64,000 nucleotides of DNA from Nostoc sp. TH1S01 (GTDB lineage: Bacteria; Cyanobacteriota; Cyanobacteriia; Cyanobacteriales; Nostocaceae), in assembly GCA_018993265.1 (NCBI GenBank), contig JAGKSW010000041.1, forward strand, positions 1-64,000. The letters run 5' to 3'. The position numbers were made by a program, and so were the translations under genes. A model generated the notes under the pieces. It had not been told where the DNA came from. It saw nothing but the letters and a program-made list of their open reading frames with translations, and did no database searches. Numbering within the stretch: the stretch's first letter is position 1; the number at the start of each line of letters is the position of its first letter. This document shows, piece after piece, positions 36,359 through 46,179 of this stretch.

Positions 36359-36383
36359 ACCGAAAAAGTTACAATTTTTCGGT
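36359..36383 (+). terminator. Stem-loop after the lytic transglycosylase gene
   Basis: ACCGAAAAA pairs with TTTTTCGGT around a 7-base loop, 14 bp past the stop codon. The stem is short and no T-tract follows, so it is a possible rather than certain terminator. Confidence 0.5.
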
Positions 36384-36464
36384 GATTAGGTGTAGAAAGC
36401 ATAGGTTCTCTGGTTATTTCTGATAACTCAAAATCTCCCAATTGGGCAAAGTGTTTATCAATAG

Positions 36465-36501
36465 AATTAACGTGCGTCTTATTGAAAGATTCACGTTAAT
36501 T
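36465..36501. terminator. Stem-loop downstream of the PEP-CTERM gene
   Basis: AATTAACGTG and its exact complement CACGTTAATT flank a 17-base loop, just past the end of the minus-strand PEP-CTERM gene. Plausible transcript end; could instead be a small palindromic repeat. Confidence 0.4.
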
Positions 36502-36523
36502 ACAAATGATGAATTAGTATGTA

Positions 36524-37153
36524 TTAATTCTGGTGCATAGAGACAAATTTTCTTTTGATGGCAATACCAAAGCCAGCCGCAGTCAAGCTACCAATAATAG
36601 TTAGAGGTTCAGGCACAGATGCCCCAGTTGATGCCTGAAAGTTAGCGTAAGTTAGTTCTGTAAAATAGAAAGTTGAAGCATTAATTGGTGCTATTGGAAA
36701 TAAACCAATATTATGCTCATCAATTACTCCGCGCCACCAACCTGCGCCAAGACCATTACTAACAACAAAGGGAATATTCCATTGATGAGATAAGTTTCCG
36801 TCAATATCTTCTATTTTTGAAAATAAATTATCTGATGATTCATAGAAATTAATTAAGGTTTGCCAAAGAGTTGTACCTGCCTTTTGAGCATCGCTTTGAT
36901 TTACATAAAAAGTTGTAATTCCTCTGTTTATCGGCGATAAATCTTCAAAAGTTCCAGTAACAAAATTTACGTCATACTTTTTACCTAAAACTTCTAAGCC
37001 TCTGATAGCCTTTAAGGAATTTTTTTCTTCATTCAGAATAAATGTTGGGTTATTTTGATCAGGAGTAATGCTAAAAGCTTCAGCCTTATTTATCAAACCA
37101 CTGCACATAAGTGCCAATGCTGCGGTTGCAACAGCGAGAGATTTTTGGATCAT
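36524..37153 (-). CDS. PEP-CTERM-sorted secreted protein
   Basis: A 209-residue protein with an N-terminal signal peptide (MIQKSLAVATAALALMCSGL…AEAF). The C-terminal sorting signal is complete: SVPEPLTIIGSLTAAGFG, a short hydrophobic helix, and the basic tail AIKRKFVSMHQN. Exosortase (EpsH/XrtA-type) is expected to process VPEP; none is in the window. The middle 150 residues have no recognised domain and look like a beta-rich extracellular protein (FYVNQSDAQKAGTTLWQTLI). Probably a surface or exopolysaccharide-associated protein. Single-gene unit. Confidence 0.88.
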   Translation of the reverse strand: MIQKSLAVATAALALMCSGLINKAEAFSITPDQNNPTFILNEEKNSLKAIRGLEVLGKKYDVNFVTGTFEDLSPINRGITTFYVNQSDAQKAGTTLWQTLINFYESSDNLFSKIEDIDGNLSHQWNIPFVVSNGLGAGWWRGVIDEHNIGLFPIAPINASTFYFTELTYANFQASTGASVPEPLTIIGSLTAAGFGIAIKRKFVSMHQN

Positions 37154-37318
37154 ATAATTAAAATCAATTTTTTTGACGTTTATTTGCTGTAGCTTTTAAA
37201 GCTAAATTTCTTTTATCGCGTTTTATTGTTCTTTAGCAATATTTATGTAAAGTTTATATAAAAAATTTAATACAACACCTTGATAGTTTTTAGGGGTAAG
37301 AAAGGTGTAATTTGTAAT

Positions 37319-40300
37319 TTATTGCCTAAAACATAAAGCGCGATCGCTCTTGCTGACTTTAGGATTAGTCTGCAAATAATCATGTAATAAATCGCAACCC
37401 CGCCTCAGCAAATTTTCTAGTTTAATATCTGCTAAAGGCCTGAAAATTACCATTCCTTTACCACTACCTGCGGCCAGAGTATGACCATCTGGGCTAAAAC
37501 TCACACTAGTTAATTCTTCCTTATCGCCTTTGAGTGCAATTAGTAATATTCCATCACGGTTCCATAGCTTGAGTTTGTCTTCGCTGGCCGCTACGATCCT
37601 TTTGCCATCGGGACTAAAACTCACACTAATGAAACTATCACCGTCTCCCGAAATATTATTGAGTAGTTGACCGTCTCGGCTCCAAATTTTTACTGTGCTA
37701 TCAATACTAGCGGAAGCTAAAGTTTGACCGTTGGGCGACCAAGCCACACCATTTACTGGACGGTTGTGACCTTTTAAAGTTTTTTGTAGTTTGCCATCCC
37801 GATTCCAAATCATCACTGTTTTATCATCGCTGGCGGAGGCTAATAATTGACCATCAGGACTAAAATCCACCCAATTTACAGCGTCTTGATGTGCTGTTAA
37901 AGTGTGCAGCAGTTTGCCATCCTGACTCCACAGCTTGACTGTTTTATCTTTACTAGCTGAGGCGATAATTTGACCATCAGGCGACCAAGCTACAGCCAAT
38001 ACTGTATCTTGATGTCCTGTAAAAGTATGCAGTAGTTTACCGTCACGACTCCACAGCTTGACTGTTCTATCTTTACTACTAGAAGCAATTTTTTGACCAT
38101 CTCTTGACCAAGCCACACCCCAAACTTGACCGTTGTGACCTTTGAAGGTGCGTAAAATTTGCCCTTGGCTATTCAAGATTTTGACAGTGGAATCTCGACT
38201 GGCGGCGGCGATGTTGCGGCTATCAGGGCTAAAACTGATACTTGTAATCCAGTCGGCTTTGTCACTGTTGGGGTTACGTAACAGCACATCATCCCAGCGC
38301 CAAAGTTTGACAGTTTTGTCACGACTAGCGGAAATCACAGTCCGACTGTCAGCACTAAAACTCACACTATTCACCCAATTATTATGACCTCTGAGAGTTC
38401 CCAACAGTAAACCTTGTGGACTCCACAACTTTACAGTTTGATCAAGACTAGCAGAGGCAATTGTATGACCATCGGGACTAAAACTCACACTGGTAATTTC
38501 TGCTGTATGACCGGAAAAAGTTCTGATGAGTTGACCTTGGAGATTCCAGAGTTTAATTGTCTTGTCTAAACTGCCAGAAACAAGCGTTTTACTGTCGGGC
38601 GACCAAGCTAGGCTTTTCACAGCATCATCATTTGCTTGCCAACTTTTCAGTAATTTACCTTCCCGGTTCCACAGCTTAATAGTTTGATCAGCACTAGCAG
38701 AAGCCAGAGTTTGATTATCGGGCGACCAAGCAACATCTAAAACAGAACTTTGGTGTCCGGTTAAGGTGCGGAGTAATTTACCGTCACGACTCCATAATTT
38801 TATGGTGTTGTCGGTGCTGGCGGAGGCGATAACTTGCCCATCGGGACTGAAACTAACGCTATTAACTACAGCAGTATGACCTTTGAGGGTGTGGAGTAAT
38901 TTACCTTCTCGGCTCCATAATCTCACGGTCATGTCTTGACTACCAGAGGCGATGATTTGTCCATCGGGACTAAAACTAACACTATTGACTATATCTTCAT
39001 GTCCCAACAGAGTTTTGAGTAAAGTGCCATCAGCCCGCCAGAGTTTAATTGTATTATCGGCGCTACCGGAGACAATTAAAGAGCGATCGCTTTGCCAAAG
39101 CCCAGGGCTAACGCGGCTAAATACGGCACTATTCACCCCACCAGTATGACTTTCTAACCTGTTAACCTCCCTGATTCCCGAAATTGCTTGGTATAACGCT
39201 GTTTGTACTTGCTGTCTGGTTGAGGGGTCTACCCATAAGGCTTGTTGTAATTTCCTCCCGGCTTTGATTCCTTCTTTTAAAGCATCGATACCTTTTTGAG
39301 ATGCAAACAAAGCTTCACTAGAAACACTCAGGGTTTTAATTTCACTATCTAAAACGGTGATGACAGAAATTGATAAGCCAAAGATAGCTAAAAATGCTAC
39401 TGACAAAGCCACTTTCAGAGAACGATTTAATCGCGTTTCGTTGAGTTGTTGTGTTTCTTTAGCTTCTGCTAGTTGTGCTGTTAATTCTTTTTCTTTCAGC
39501 ACCGACCTTAATTGTTCAATTTCTACCTGACTTAGTTCTTCGCGCTTGCGTAATTCTCGCAGTTCTGTAACTAAATCTAACCCTTGCTGGGGTTGAGCTT
39601 CTGGGAGTCTAGCTTGTTGCTTTTTTTGTTGGAGTTCGCTTTTGAGTCGTTGAATTTCAAATTCACTTTGATCAACTTTGCGGCGTAACTGATCAAGTTT
39701 AGCTTGTAAACTCGATTCTTGTTCTTGCAAGTAACGAATCAAATCTACTAAATAATCATGAATTAATTGATAGCGTTCTGGCACATCAGGAAATAACACA
39801 ACTAACCCAGAACTCACCAAAATATTTAAGACTAATTCTAATTTACCTGCATCTTCTAGTTCCGAAATTTCTGTAGCTAATTCGGCACGAGTTTTAAAAG
39901 GTCTTTGATTGGTTTCATCTGTGAGTAAATATAAAACGAGTAAAGCGGCTCGCTCATTTTCGGGGCCGCAGTCTTTGATTAATTCTTTAATATAACGCTC
40001 AATTAATTTATTCGGGCGATATGGTTGATATTGCGCTAAAGTATTAATCCGCTCGTCTTGGAGTTGTGCGCCGACAACTTGTAATTCAATGGGTCTGACT
40101 TCGCCCAAATCTGCTGATAAATCTTCCACCAAAGCATCAATTAACGCAGGTTCTAAATTCATTTGCGATCGCTCTGTTAACTTTTGAATGATAACTTTGG
40201 CATATTCGGGGGAAAAATTATTCAATTGATAACGAATACTTTTATCAAGAATATTATAATTAATTGCTTCTAAGGCTGACAGATTTTTAAATTCTAACAA

Positions 40301-42427
40301 GCGATGTAAATAATCTTCTCGGATAGAAAAGACTATTTTCACAAAGGAAACATTTAAACAATCTCGCAAAAATCTATCAAAATTTTTCCTCTCTATTTGC
40401 TGACTACAAGTAAAGAAAAATTCTTCAAATTGGTCAAAAATTAAAACTGTAATTAAATGTTTATTCGCATTTTCATTTAATTTTGCCAAAATATCAGCGG
40501 TAGTGAGCGGGATGTTGAGGTTAGATACAGGTACTTCTAAGGCTTCTTCTCCCTGAATTTGCGACATCGCTGCTGTTAAAGCTTTACTAAATTCTCGCAC
40601 CCAATCTGTATAAACTTGCATAACTACAGGCACAGCAATTTGGTCGCCGATGGTACGATTTTGTAAGGCTGGTACTAGTCCGGCGCTGACGGTGGAACTT
40701 TTACCTACACCTGATTGACCGTGAATGACCATCAACTTTTGGTCGGTGCGACCAATTTTGCCAATTAAGTTATTAATATCGCCTTCTCGACCAGAAGCAG
40801 CAATTTCTAAGGCGACGCTGCTAGTACCAGAAGGTGACATCAAGGCGGGGTTAGTTGCTTGTCTTTGGGGTTGCAAGCGTCCCGCGCCAATAAAAGCGCG
40901 AAAGCCATATTGTTGCTCTACAGAACGCCGTTTTTGTCGGATAGTGTAAGCTTCTGAATATCGCCCAGCCGCAAAGTAAAGCGATCGCAGCGTCCGTAAT
41001 AAGCGAATATAACGATGGGGATTATATTGATGGGCGCTATTTTCTAACGCATTCGGTAGTTCGTTCGCCGCTTTATCTAAATATTCGTTAGCAATTTTAT
41101 GGTCGCCTAAACTTTGTTGGGCTTCGGCTAAAATTAAATAATAAATTTGCGCTAGCAATAAGGGAAATAAATATTGATGGGTAGCGCCTTGTCTTTGAGC
41201 TTCTCCTAATTTTAGTAAAGATACATGGGCTAAAATACTTGCCTGCATCCACCGCGACTGCTGCAAAGCTACTTGTGCTAAAAAACCATAGTCACAAGCA
41301 AGTTGAATTTGACTACCATAAATTTGATGCAATTCTAAAGATTTTTGCGCTACCGTCTGTAACTCTGACCACTCTTCTAGATGCTCTAAAACTTCAGCAA
41401 GTTGACTAATAAATTCGGCAACGATATCAAGTCTCTGCGCTAACTGCAACACATTACATGATTGCTGTAAATAAGATTTAGATTCATCCCAACAACGGCG
41501 GTTTTCAATTTGATTTTGCTCGGCGAGGCGGATATAACATAATCCCAAATAATAAAGTAATACACCTTGGCGGACTAACGGCGAAGTGTGATTACTGAGA
41601 ATATCTAATTCCGTAGTCCAAGTATTTGGAATTGTTTGGAGAGAATTTTCTGTAGCATTTTCTAATGCTAATTGCTGCCAAACTTTTAAGCTTTGTTGAA
41701 AATGAGTTATGGCTCGCTGAATGCGATCGCTCACATAATTATCTAACCCAAACACAAATTCTAAACTGGCGTATAATTCTGGTTCTAAAGTAATTCCCCG
41801 ATGTCGTAATTCCTTAATAGCAAAATGAAGTTCATCGTTATGTTCCCAGACTTGCTCTAAGGTAGAATATTGCTCTGTACCTGAATTATCTTGATGTTGT
41901 GTAGGTAAAACTGTCGCAAATAACGAGTCTGTTTCTTGGCGTAAAAAATCTTGCAATTGAGTTGTCGTCATTTCAAACCGAATTGGTGTCGCCGCCCAAC
42001 TCGCAAAATCTGGTGCTAACCGCACTACTTTTTGCAATATCTCATCATTCACCCAAAAAATCATTGGGAATGGGTGACGCTTGGGAAATTCATCCCGAAT
42101 TTGATTTATAGAACTGAGTAAATCATCAATACGTTCGACGGACTCTAAACCCAAAATATTCAATGCAGATGGTTGCTGTTCATCACTCCGCAATTGAATA
42201 TGAATTGTGCTGTAAAGACTTCTCGCATTTTGGGGGATAACTAGTTGCTTGATTGAACTTGATGCAGACGCTTCTAATTGTTGGAGTATTTGCGCTTGCA
42301 AGACGCGGTAGTTACAACACACCAAAACTACAGAGAATTGACCCCGTGACAGGGAAATCGCTCTGCTTAAACTCCGCAACGCCCGCTCGTTAGCTGATTT
42401 TATATCTGCTTGTGTGTGTTCAACCAT
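37319..42427 (-). CDS. STAND NTPase with coiled coil, transmembrane helix and 14 WD40 repeats
   Basis: About 1702 residues. An N-terminal region with TPR-like helices is followed by a STAND ATPase with Walker A VIHGQSGVGKSSTVSAGLVP (near 570) and Walker B TVLIFDQFEEFFFTC. Next come a long coiled coil (QLRRKVDQSEFEIQRLKSEL), one transmembrane helix (ALSVAFLAIFGLSISVITVL), and 14 WD40 units ending in (S/A)S-D-TVKLW, enough for two seven-bladed propellers. I place the start at the ATG at 42427 rather than a TTG at 42475; this overlaps the upstream ATPase gene by 28 bp. Members bind a ligand through the repeats and switch on ATP-driven oligomerisation. The role here (signalling or defence) is not known. 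Confidence 0.88.
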   Translation of the reverse strand: MVEHTQADIKSANERALRSLSRAISLSRGQFSVVLVCCNYRVLQAQILQQLEASASSSIKQLVIPQNARSLYSTIHIQLRSDEQQPSALNILGLESVERIDDLLSSINQIRDEFPKRHPFPMIFWVNDEILQKVVRLAPDFASWAATPIRFEMTTTQLQDFLRQETDSLFATVLPTQHQDNSGTEQYSTLEQVWEHNDELHFAIKELRHRGITLEPELYASLEFVFGLDNYVSDRIQRAITHFQQSLKVWQQLALENATENSLQTIPNTWTTELDILSNHTSPLVRQGVLLYYLGLCYIRLAEQNQIENRRCWDESKSYLQQSCNVLQLAQRLDIVAEFISQLAEVLEHLEEWSELQTVAQKSLELHQIYGSQIQLACDYGFLAQVALQQSRWMQASILAHVSLLKLGEAQRQGATHQYLFPLLLAQIYYLILAEAQQSLGDHKIANEYLDKAANELPNALENSAHQYNPHRYIRLLRTLRSLYFAAGRYSEAYTIRQKRRSVEQQYGFRAFIGAGRLQPQRQATNPALMSPSGTSSVALEIAASGREGDINNLIGKIGRTDQKLMVIHGQSGVGKSSTVSAGLVPALQNRTIGDQIAVPVVMQVYTDWVREFSKALTAAMSQIQGEEALEVPVSNLNIPLTTADILAKLNENANKHLITVLIFDQFEEFFFTCSQQIERKNFDRFLRDCLNVSFVKIVFSIREDYLHRLLEFKNLSALEAINYNILDKSIRYQLNNFSPEYAKVIIQKLTERSQMNLEPALIDALVEDLSADLGEVRPIELQVVGAQLQDERINTLAQYQPYRPNKLIERYIKELIKDCGPENERAALLVLYLLTDETNQRPFKTRAELATEISELEDAGKLELVLNILVSSGLVVLFPDVPERYQLIHDYLVDLIRYLQEQESSLQAKLDQLRRKVDQSEFEIQRLKSELQQKKQQARLPEAQPQQGLDLVTELRELRKREELSQVEIEQLRSVLKEKELTAQLAEAKETQQLNETRLNRSLKVALSVAFLAIFGLSISVITVLDSEIKTLSVSSEALFASQKGIDALKEGIKAGRKLQQALWVDPSTRQQVQTALYQAISGIREVNRLESHTGGVNSAVFSRVSPGLWQSDRSLIVSGSADNTIKLWRADGTLLKTLLGHEDIVNSVSFSPDGQIIASGSQDMTVRLWSREGKLLHTLKGHTAVVNSVSFSPDGQVIASASTDNTIKLWSRDGKLLRTLTGHQSSVLDVAWSPDNQTLASASADQTIKLWNREGKLLKSWQANDDAVKSLAWSPDSKTLVSGSLDKTIKLWNLQGQLIRTFSGHTAEITSVSFSPDGHTIASASLDQTVKLWSPQGLLLGTLRGHNNWVNSVSFSADSRTVISASRDKTVKLWRWDDVLLRNPNSDKADWITSISFSPDSRNIAAASRDSTVKILNSQGQILRTFKGHNGQVWGVAWSRDGQKIASSSKDRTVKLWSRDGKLLHTFTGHQDTVLAVAWSPDGQIIASASKDKTVKLWSQDGKLLHTLTAHQDAVNWVDFSPDGQLLASASDDKTVMIWNRDGKLQKTLKGHNRPVNGVAWSPNGQTLASASIDSTVKIWSRDGQLLNNISGDGDSFISVSFSPDGKRIVAASEDKLKLWNRDGILLIALKGDKEELTSVSFSPDGHTLAAGSGKGMVIFRPLADIKLENLLRRGCDLLHDYLQTNPKVSKSDRALCFRQ

Positions 42428-43734
42428 GATTGAAATTTTTGCGTCTCCGCGATAACTGGGTTGACAGCAAACCAAGCACCTCGATGATCACGATATTCAA
42501 AAACAAATAAGCTACGTAAAAGAGCGTGATAGGCGATATCACCACCAACTCTTTGCTGTTCTACCACCTGAAAAATTAGTTCCCATTCTTCTGGGTCGAT
42601 GGCGTGGGCGCGGTAGTCTCGTTGACGTTGAATCACTAGTTCTACGCAGTCGCGCTCAAAAGGTGGATCTTGTTCTCTCAAGCAGTCGAACAGCAACCCT
42701 AGTAAATCCCGGACGTGACCACCGCTAATTAAGCACAATCGATCTAAAGTTTCCAGATTATCAAATATCTCTGTAACTAAGCTTAAGCGATCGCTCACTT
42801 CAATGTCAGGAAAAGCCCTAGCTAACACCATCTGTCGCATCAGTGATAGCCCCTGGTTAAATATTTCCCCAGAACGCAAACGCACAGGTATCATTGGTAA
42901 AACCTTGGGCGCAACCCCACCACCCAAACGATGTTGCAGTTCGGCGCTATCGTTAGAAAAGATTAAAGATAAAGGGATTGTGTAAACTAAGTGACACGCC
43001 AGTTTACGTAATTGTTCACCACGTTCAATAAATAAATATTCTGGCAGCGATCGCCCCGATGGTACAGGACGAATCGCTACCCTATCCAAGTTATCAACAA
43101 TCACGACTAGACCTTTTTTACCTTGATTCTTCAGTTCGTTGTTGGCGCGTTCTAGTAGTTCTTTATTAATTGACTGCAAAATATTTTGGGTACGCGGTTC
43201 GAGATAATCTCTTAAGCGTCGCCGCAGTTGGGGACTTTCTTTAGTTTTGGCGGTAATTTTCGCTATCCCCACAGATAATTCTCCTTCCACTCCCAAGTCA
43301 ATTGGTGTTTGGAGAAAATCGACAACTTCTGTAAATAATTTGGCGAAGTAACTCGGCTTGAGCCGGATTTTATTGGCTTCCAGACTTTCGCTCACTTGAC
43401 CCGCGATCGCCAATAAAATATCTGTTATATCTACATCTGCCATTTCTAAGACATGGGTAGACTCAAAATAAACCACATGGAATTTTTGCTCTTCTAACTC
43501 GGCTTTTAACCGCAACAATTCTGTCGATTTTCCACAACCCAAATGTCCCGTAAACAATTGACAAGTGGGAGTATCAGGCGAAATGCGCGTAATTGTCCGC
43601 AGCAAAGCCTCAATGATTTTGCCACCCCGCACCGCCGCAAAATCGATATAATAGCGGCGATCGCTTGCATCTCCCATTACCAAAGGGCGACTAGGATTGC
43701 AAGCCTGATAAAATCTTTCTAAATCTAAAGGCAT
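42400..43734 (-). CDS. P-loop ATPase coupled to the STAND-WD40 gene
   Basis: A 444-residue ATPase with Walker A CQLFTGHLGCGKSTELLRLK (near residue 63) and Walker B GLVVIVDNLDRVAIRP (near 200). Sensor and winged-helix-like segments follow (LISGGHVRDLLGLLFDCL). It resembles AAA/KAP-like ATPases often encoded directly before WD40-STAND proteins in cyanobacteria. The 28-bp overlap with the downstream gene argues for equal production and perhaps a complex. MPLDLERFYQACNPSRPL at the N-terminus is family-like. No transmembrane helix. Function inferred only from domain type and coupling. Confidence 0.82.
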   Translation of the reverse strand: MPLDLERFYQACNPSRPLVMGDASDRRYYIDFAAVRGGKIIEALLRTITRISPDTPTCQLFTGHLGCGKSTELLRLKAELEEQKFHVVYFESTHVLEMADVDITDILLAIAGQVSESLEANKIRLKPSYFAKLFTEVVDFLQTPIDLGVEGELSVGIAKITAKTKESPQLRRRLRDYLEPRTQNILQSINKELLERANNELKNQGKKGLVVIVDNLDRVAIRPVPSGRSLPEYLFIERGEQLRKLACHLVYTIPLSLIFSNDSAELQHRLGGGVAPKVLPMIPVRLRSGEIFNQGLSLMRQMVLARAFPDIEVSDRLSLVTEIFDNLETLDRLCLISGGHVRDLLGLLFDCLREQDPPFERDCVELVIQRQRDYRAHAIDPEEWELIFQVVEQQRVGGDIAYHALLRSLFVFEYRDHRGAWFAVNPVIAETQKFQSWLNTHKQI

Positions 43735-44026
43735 AATTAATTTTATTTACTTTGTAAACAATCAGGGATAGTGCAACCTGCTCAATAAATATATTTATTT
43801 TGATTAATTTAGGTATTTATACAATAAAAATTACTGAGTATTCCTACGTTAATTAGTATTTTTTAGATTAATTTATATTTATTTTTTTATATCACACAGT
43901 AGCAGTCAATGTAGGGCAATCACACAAATTCTATCCGCATGCATCCGCGTGCATCTGCGGTTAATTATTTCTTCTTGTACTTCACTGATTCTATAACCGC
44001 TATATATTTTTTATCAAATAAAAATA
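43735..44026. other. AT-rich intergenic region with dispersed repeat
   Basis: No gene. GCATGCATCCGCGTGCATCT at 43938-43957, followed by GCGGTTAATTATTTCTTC, is a dispersed spacer motif; a similar CTGCGGTTAATTCTTTTTTTCC is seen near 15056. The promoter of the ATPase-STAND pair should lie near 43740-43800. Confidence 0.4.
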
Positions 44027-44057
44027 GATCCCCAACTTCTTGAAGAAGTCGGGGATC
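44027..44057 (-). terminator. Rho-independent terminator of the TPR gene
   Basis: On the minus strand GATCCCCGACTTCTT pairs with AAGAAGTTGGGGATC (one G-U pair), followed by TATTTTTATTT. It is 55 bp past the stop of the TPR gene at 44113. The core is shared with the hairpins at 16352 and 60462. Confidence 0.8.
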
Positions 44058-44112
44058 TTGTCTTTCAACGCATATTTTAATCAATGGTTGGTAAGAACCA
44101 ATCCCGTGAACA

Positions 44113-45252
44113 TCAATTTCGCTTTTTCTGCAACTTTGTTAATCTATCTTTTAATACAAGTTCGCGTTTAGTATCTTCTAGAGTATTGGCGATCGCAATT
44201 GCTCTTTCGTAAAAATTTTTGGCAGTAGAATAATTACCTAAATGCTCGTAGAACTCAGCATAAGATTCAAACGACTTTAACTGTTCTGGGAGATTTTGTA
44301 ATTCTTGAGCGATAACTAAACGCTCTTGGAGTAATTCAAAAGCGCGTTCATTGCGTCCCACAGAAGTATGCGCCTTTACTAAACCATCAATGGCGCGTAA
44401 TTGAATAGTGCGATCGCCATTGAGTCTCGCCAGCCGCATTGCTAATCCATAAGCGCCGATTGTATCTTGATAATTTCCCGCAGCCAGATAAGCATCACCT
44501 AAATTATTCAAAGTGTTGGCTTCACCAGTTAAATCATTTTTTTGACGGCGATAAGTCAAAGCAGTTTCATACAGTTTAATCGCCTGATTGTATTCACCCA
44601 ATCTCGCAGCCACTAAACCTAAATTACTCAAAGAAAGTCCTTGACCTTCGATATTGTTTACCCCTTGAGCAATTGTCAATGCTTCTTGAACAGTCTGTCC
44701 TGCTGCTACAGTTTCATCTTCTTGCAGGAGAATTGCGGCGATATTATTTAAAGCAAAAATTTGCGCTTGAAAATCTTTGGTATCGCGTGCGATCGCCAAT
44801 CGTCGGCGTAAAGCATCTTCCCCTTCTTTGTAACGCTCTTGTTGAATATAAGCTTTAGCTAATAATTCATAAGTTAACCCTGTAGCTCTTACATCACCAA
44901 TTGAATGATAAATATCTAAAGCTTGTAAGCAAGAGTCGATAGTTTTAGCCGCATTTCCTGAGCGATATTGTTGTTCACCAATCCGCAGCAAACTATCAGC
45001 TTCATCTCTCGAATATTGCCAACTGGAACTGCTTAAAGGACGATGAAGTTGTTGAGTAATATCACTGGCATTTGCAGCAATTGGAGTTAATAAAAAAGTA
45101 ACAAGTAAAAAGAAAAAACTAAAAAATGGGAATTTATCAACCCGTCGCCCGATAGTGATACCCTTAATAAGCCAAAACCCGTAGTTTCTAGAGTTAAAAG
45201 TGTTAGTGAAATCCAAAACGGTATGCTTTGGGAATAAATGCCGTTGCTGCAT
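44113..45252 (-). CDS. Exported tetratricopeptide-repeat protein
   Basis: A 379-residue protein. An unusually long N-terminal region precedes the membrane-targeting helix at residues 41-62 (FPFFSFFFLLVTFLLTPIAA) with a cleavage-like ANA site, so the export signal could begin at an internal start. The rest is at least six TPRs of the Rapsyn/LGN type (GEANTLNNLGDAYLAAGNYQ, EGQGLSLSNLGLVAARLGEY). It is a binding scaffold, probably periplasmic. It lies upstream of a good terminator and 90 bp from the sigma-like gene on the same strand; co-transcription is possible. Confidence 0.82.
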   Translation of the reverse strand: MQQRHLFPKHTVLDFTNTFNSRNYGFWLIKGITIGRRVDKFPFFSFFFLLVTFLLTPIAANASDITQQLHRPLSSSSWQYSRDEADSLLRIGEQQYRSGNAAKTIDSCLQALDIYHSIGDVRATGLTYELLAKAYIQQERYKEGEDALRRRLAIARDTKDFQAQIFALNNIAAILLQEDETVAAGQTVQEALTIAQGVNNIEGQGLSLSNLGLVAARLGEYNQAIKLYETALTYRRQKNDLTGEANTLNNLGDAYLAAGNYQDTIGAYGLAMRLARLNGDRTIQLRAIDGLVKAHTSVGRNERAFELLQERLVIAQELQNLPEQLKSFESYAEFYEHLGNYSTAKNFYERAIAIANTLEDTKRELVLKDRLTKLQKKRN

Positions 45253-45342
45253 AAAACTTACCCGTGAAAATTCGGCTTAGAGTATAAAGTTTCTGTAAAA
45301 GTTTTATTGTGTGCGGCATAATTACCATACATATCAGCGATA

Positions 45343-45981
45343 TTACGTAGTTGATGAAGGAACTAAATCTTCGCCCAAGTAGATAGCGCGGATGTCAGCA
45401 GGTAATTTGTCCTCTAGCATACGATAGCCTTCTTGGAGAAAATTGGCTACTTCGGCAGGGGCAATTCTTTCGCCCTCAGCTTGCAAATAAGCTGCAATTC
45501 TGGTTTCACTCCAATGAAAAGTTTGTGCCATCAACACCATCAAGCGTAATATCGGTGGTAATTGGTCTAAGGCTTTTTCTACATAACACCATAAAGGCGG
45601 GGAAGTTGCTTGCAGCGAATAATGAATTGCTTCTGTTGGTGGTAGTTCAATCTCGTTAATACAAAAAGCTGTAATATTAATGATCCAATTTTGTAAAGTT
45701 AAGCCTTCTTGCCCTGGTTGGGGGTTTTCTAAATCTAACCCGCCCAATTCGTAATAGATATGTCGCCAAGTCAGGGCAAATAGATAATCTGCCTGCACAG
45801 GCGATCGCGCCGAATGTTGAATTAAGGTATAAACTATTGGGCTATAACGACAAAAAATCACCGTAAAGTACTTGCCAGCCTCTGGATATCTTTGAAAGAG
45901 ACTCAGTAGTTCCTGGTCGTTGTGATGAAACAGCGATTTAACTAGCGGGTGATTTGTTTCAGGAAAATGAGGAATTTGCAT
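45343..45981 (-). CDS. Sigma-70-family-like factor (divergent, ECF-like)
   Basis: A 212-residue protein. An N-terminal region like sigma region 2 (LLSLFQRYPEAGKYFTVIFC, VQADYLFALTWRHIYYELGG) is followed by a C-terminal helix-turn-helix region like sigma 4 (ALDQLPPILRLMVLMAQTFH, WSETRIAAYLQAEGERI). The order and spacing fit short alternative sigma factors found in cyanobacteria and annotated as sigma-70 family. Sequence is divergent and lacks the strong basic DNA-contacting residues of region 2.4, so promoter recognition is uncertain. No anti-sigma gene is evident; the downstream exported TPR protein could be functionally linked. Confidence 0.65.
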   Translation of the reverse strand: MQIPHFPETNHPLVKSLFHHNDQELLSLFQRYPEAGKYFTVIFCRYSPIVYTLIQHSARSPVQADYLFALTWRHIYYELGGLDLENPQPGQEGLTLQNWIINITAFCINEIELPPTEAIHYSLQATSPPLWCYVEKALDQLPPILRLMVLMAQTFHWSETRIAAYLQAEGERIAPAEVANFLQEGYRMLEDKLPADIRAIYLGEDLVPSSTT

Positions 45982-46179
45982 AAGGCTTTTCGCTAAAAGT
46001 TGTTAAGATTAATGTTTATAACAATAGCCCCAGAGTGCAACCCGTAAAATTTTTGTTTAGGTCTGTTTGCTGTCGAAGCTCAGACTACTTTAGTATTGAT
46101 ACACTAGAAACAAAGACTTAATCTTAGTCTTTATCAATAAAAATAGAAGCGGCTCCCTTATACAATCTTCAATTTGTTC

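Noticed and set aside
42428-42475. 16 extra N-terminal codons for the STAND-WD40 protein from a TTG
   Set aside because: The ATG at 42427 gives a normal N-terminus and a shorter overlap with the upstream gene.
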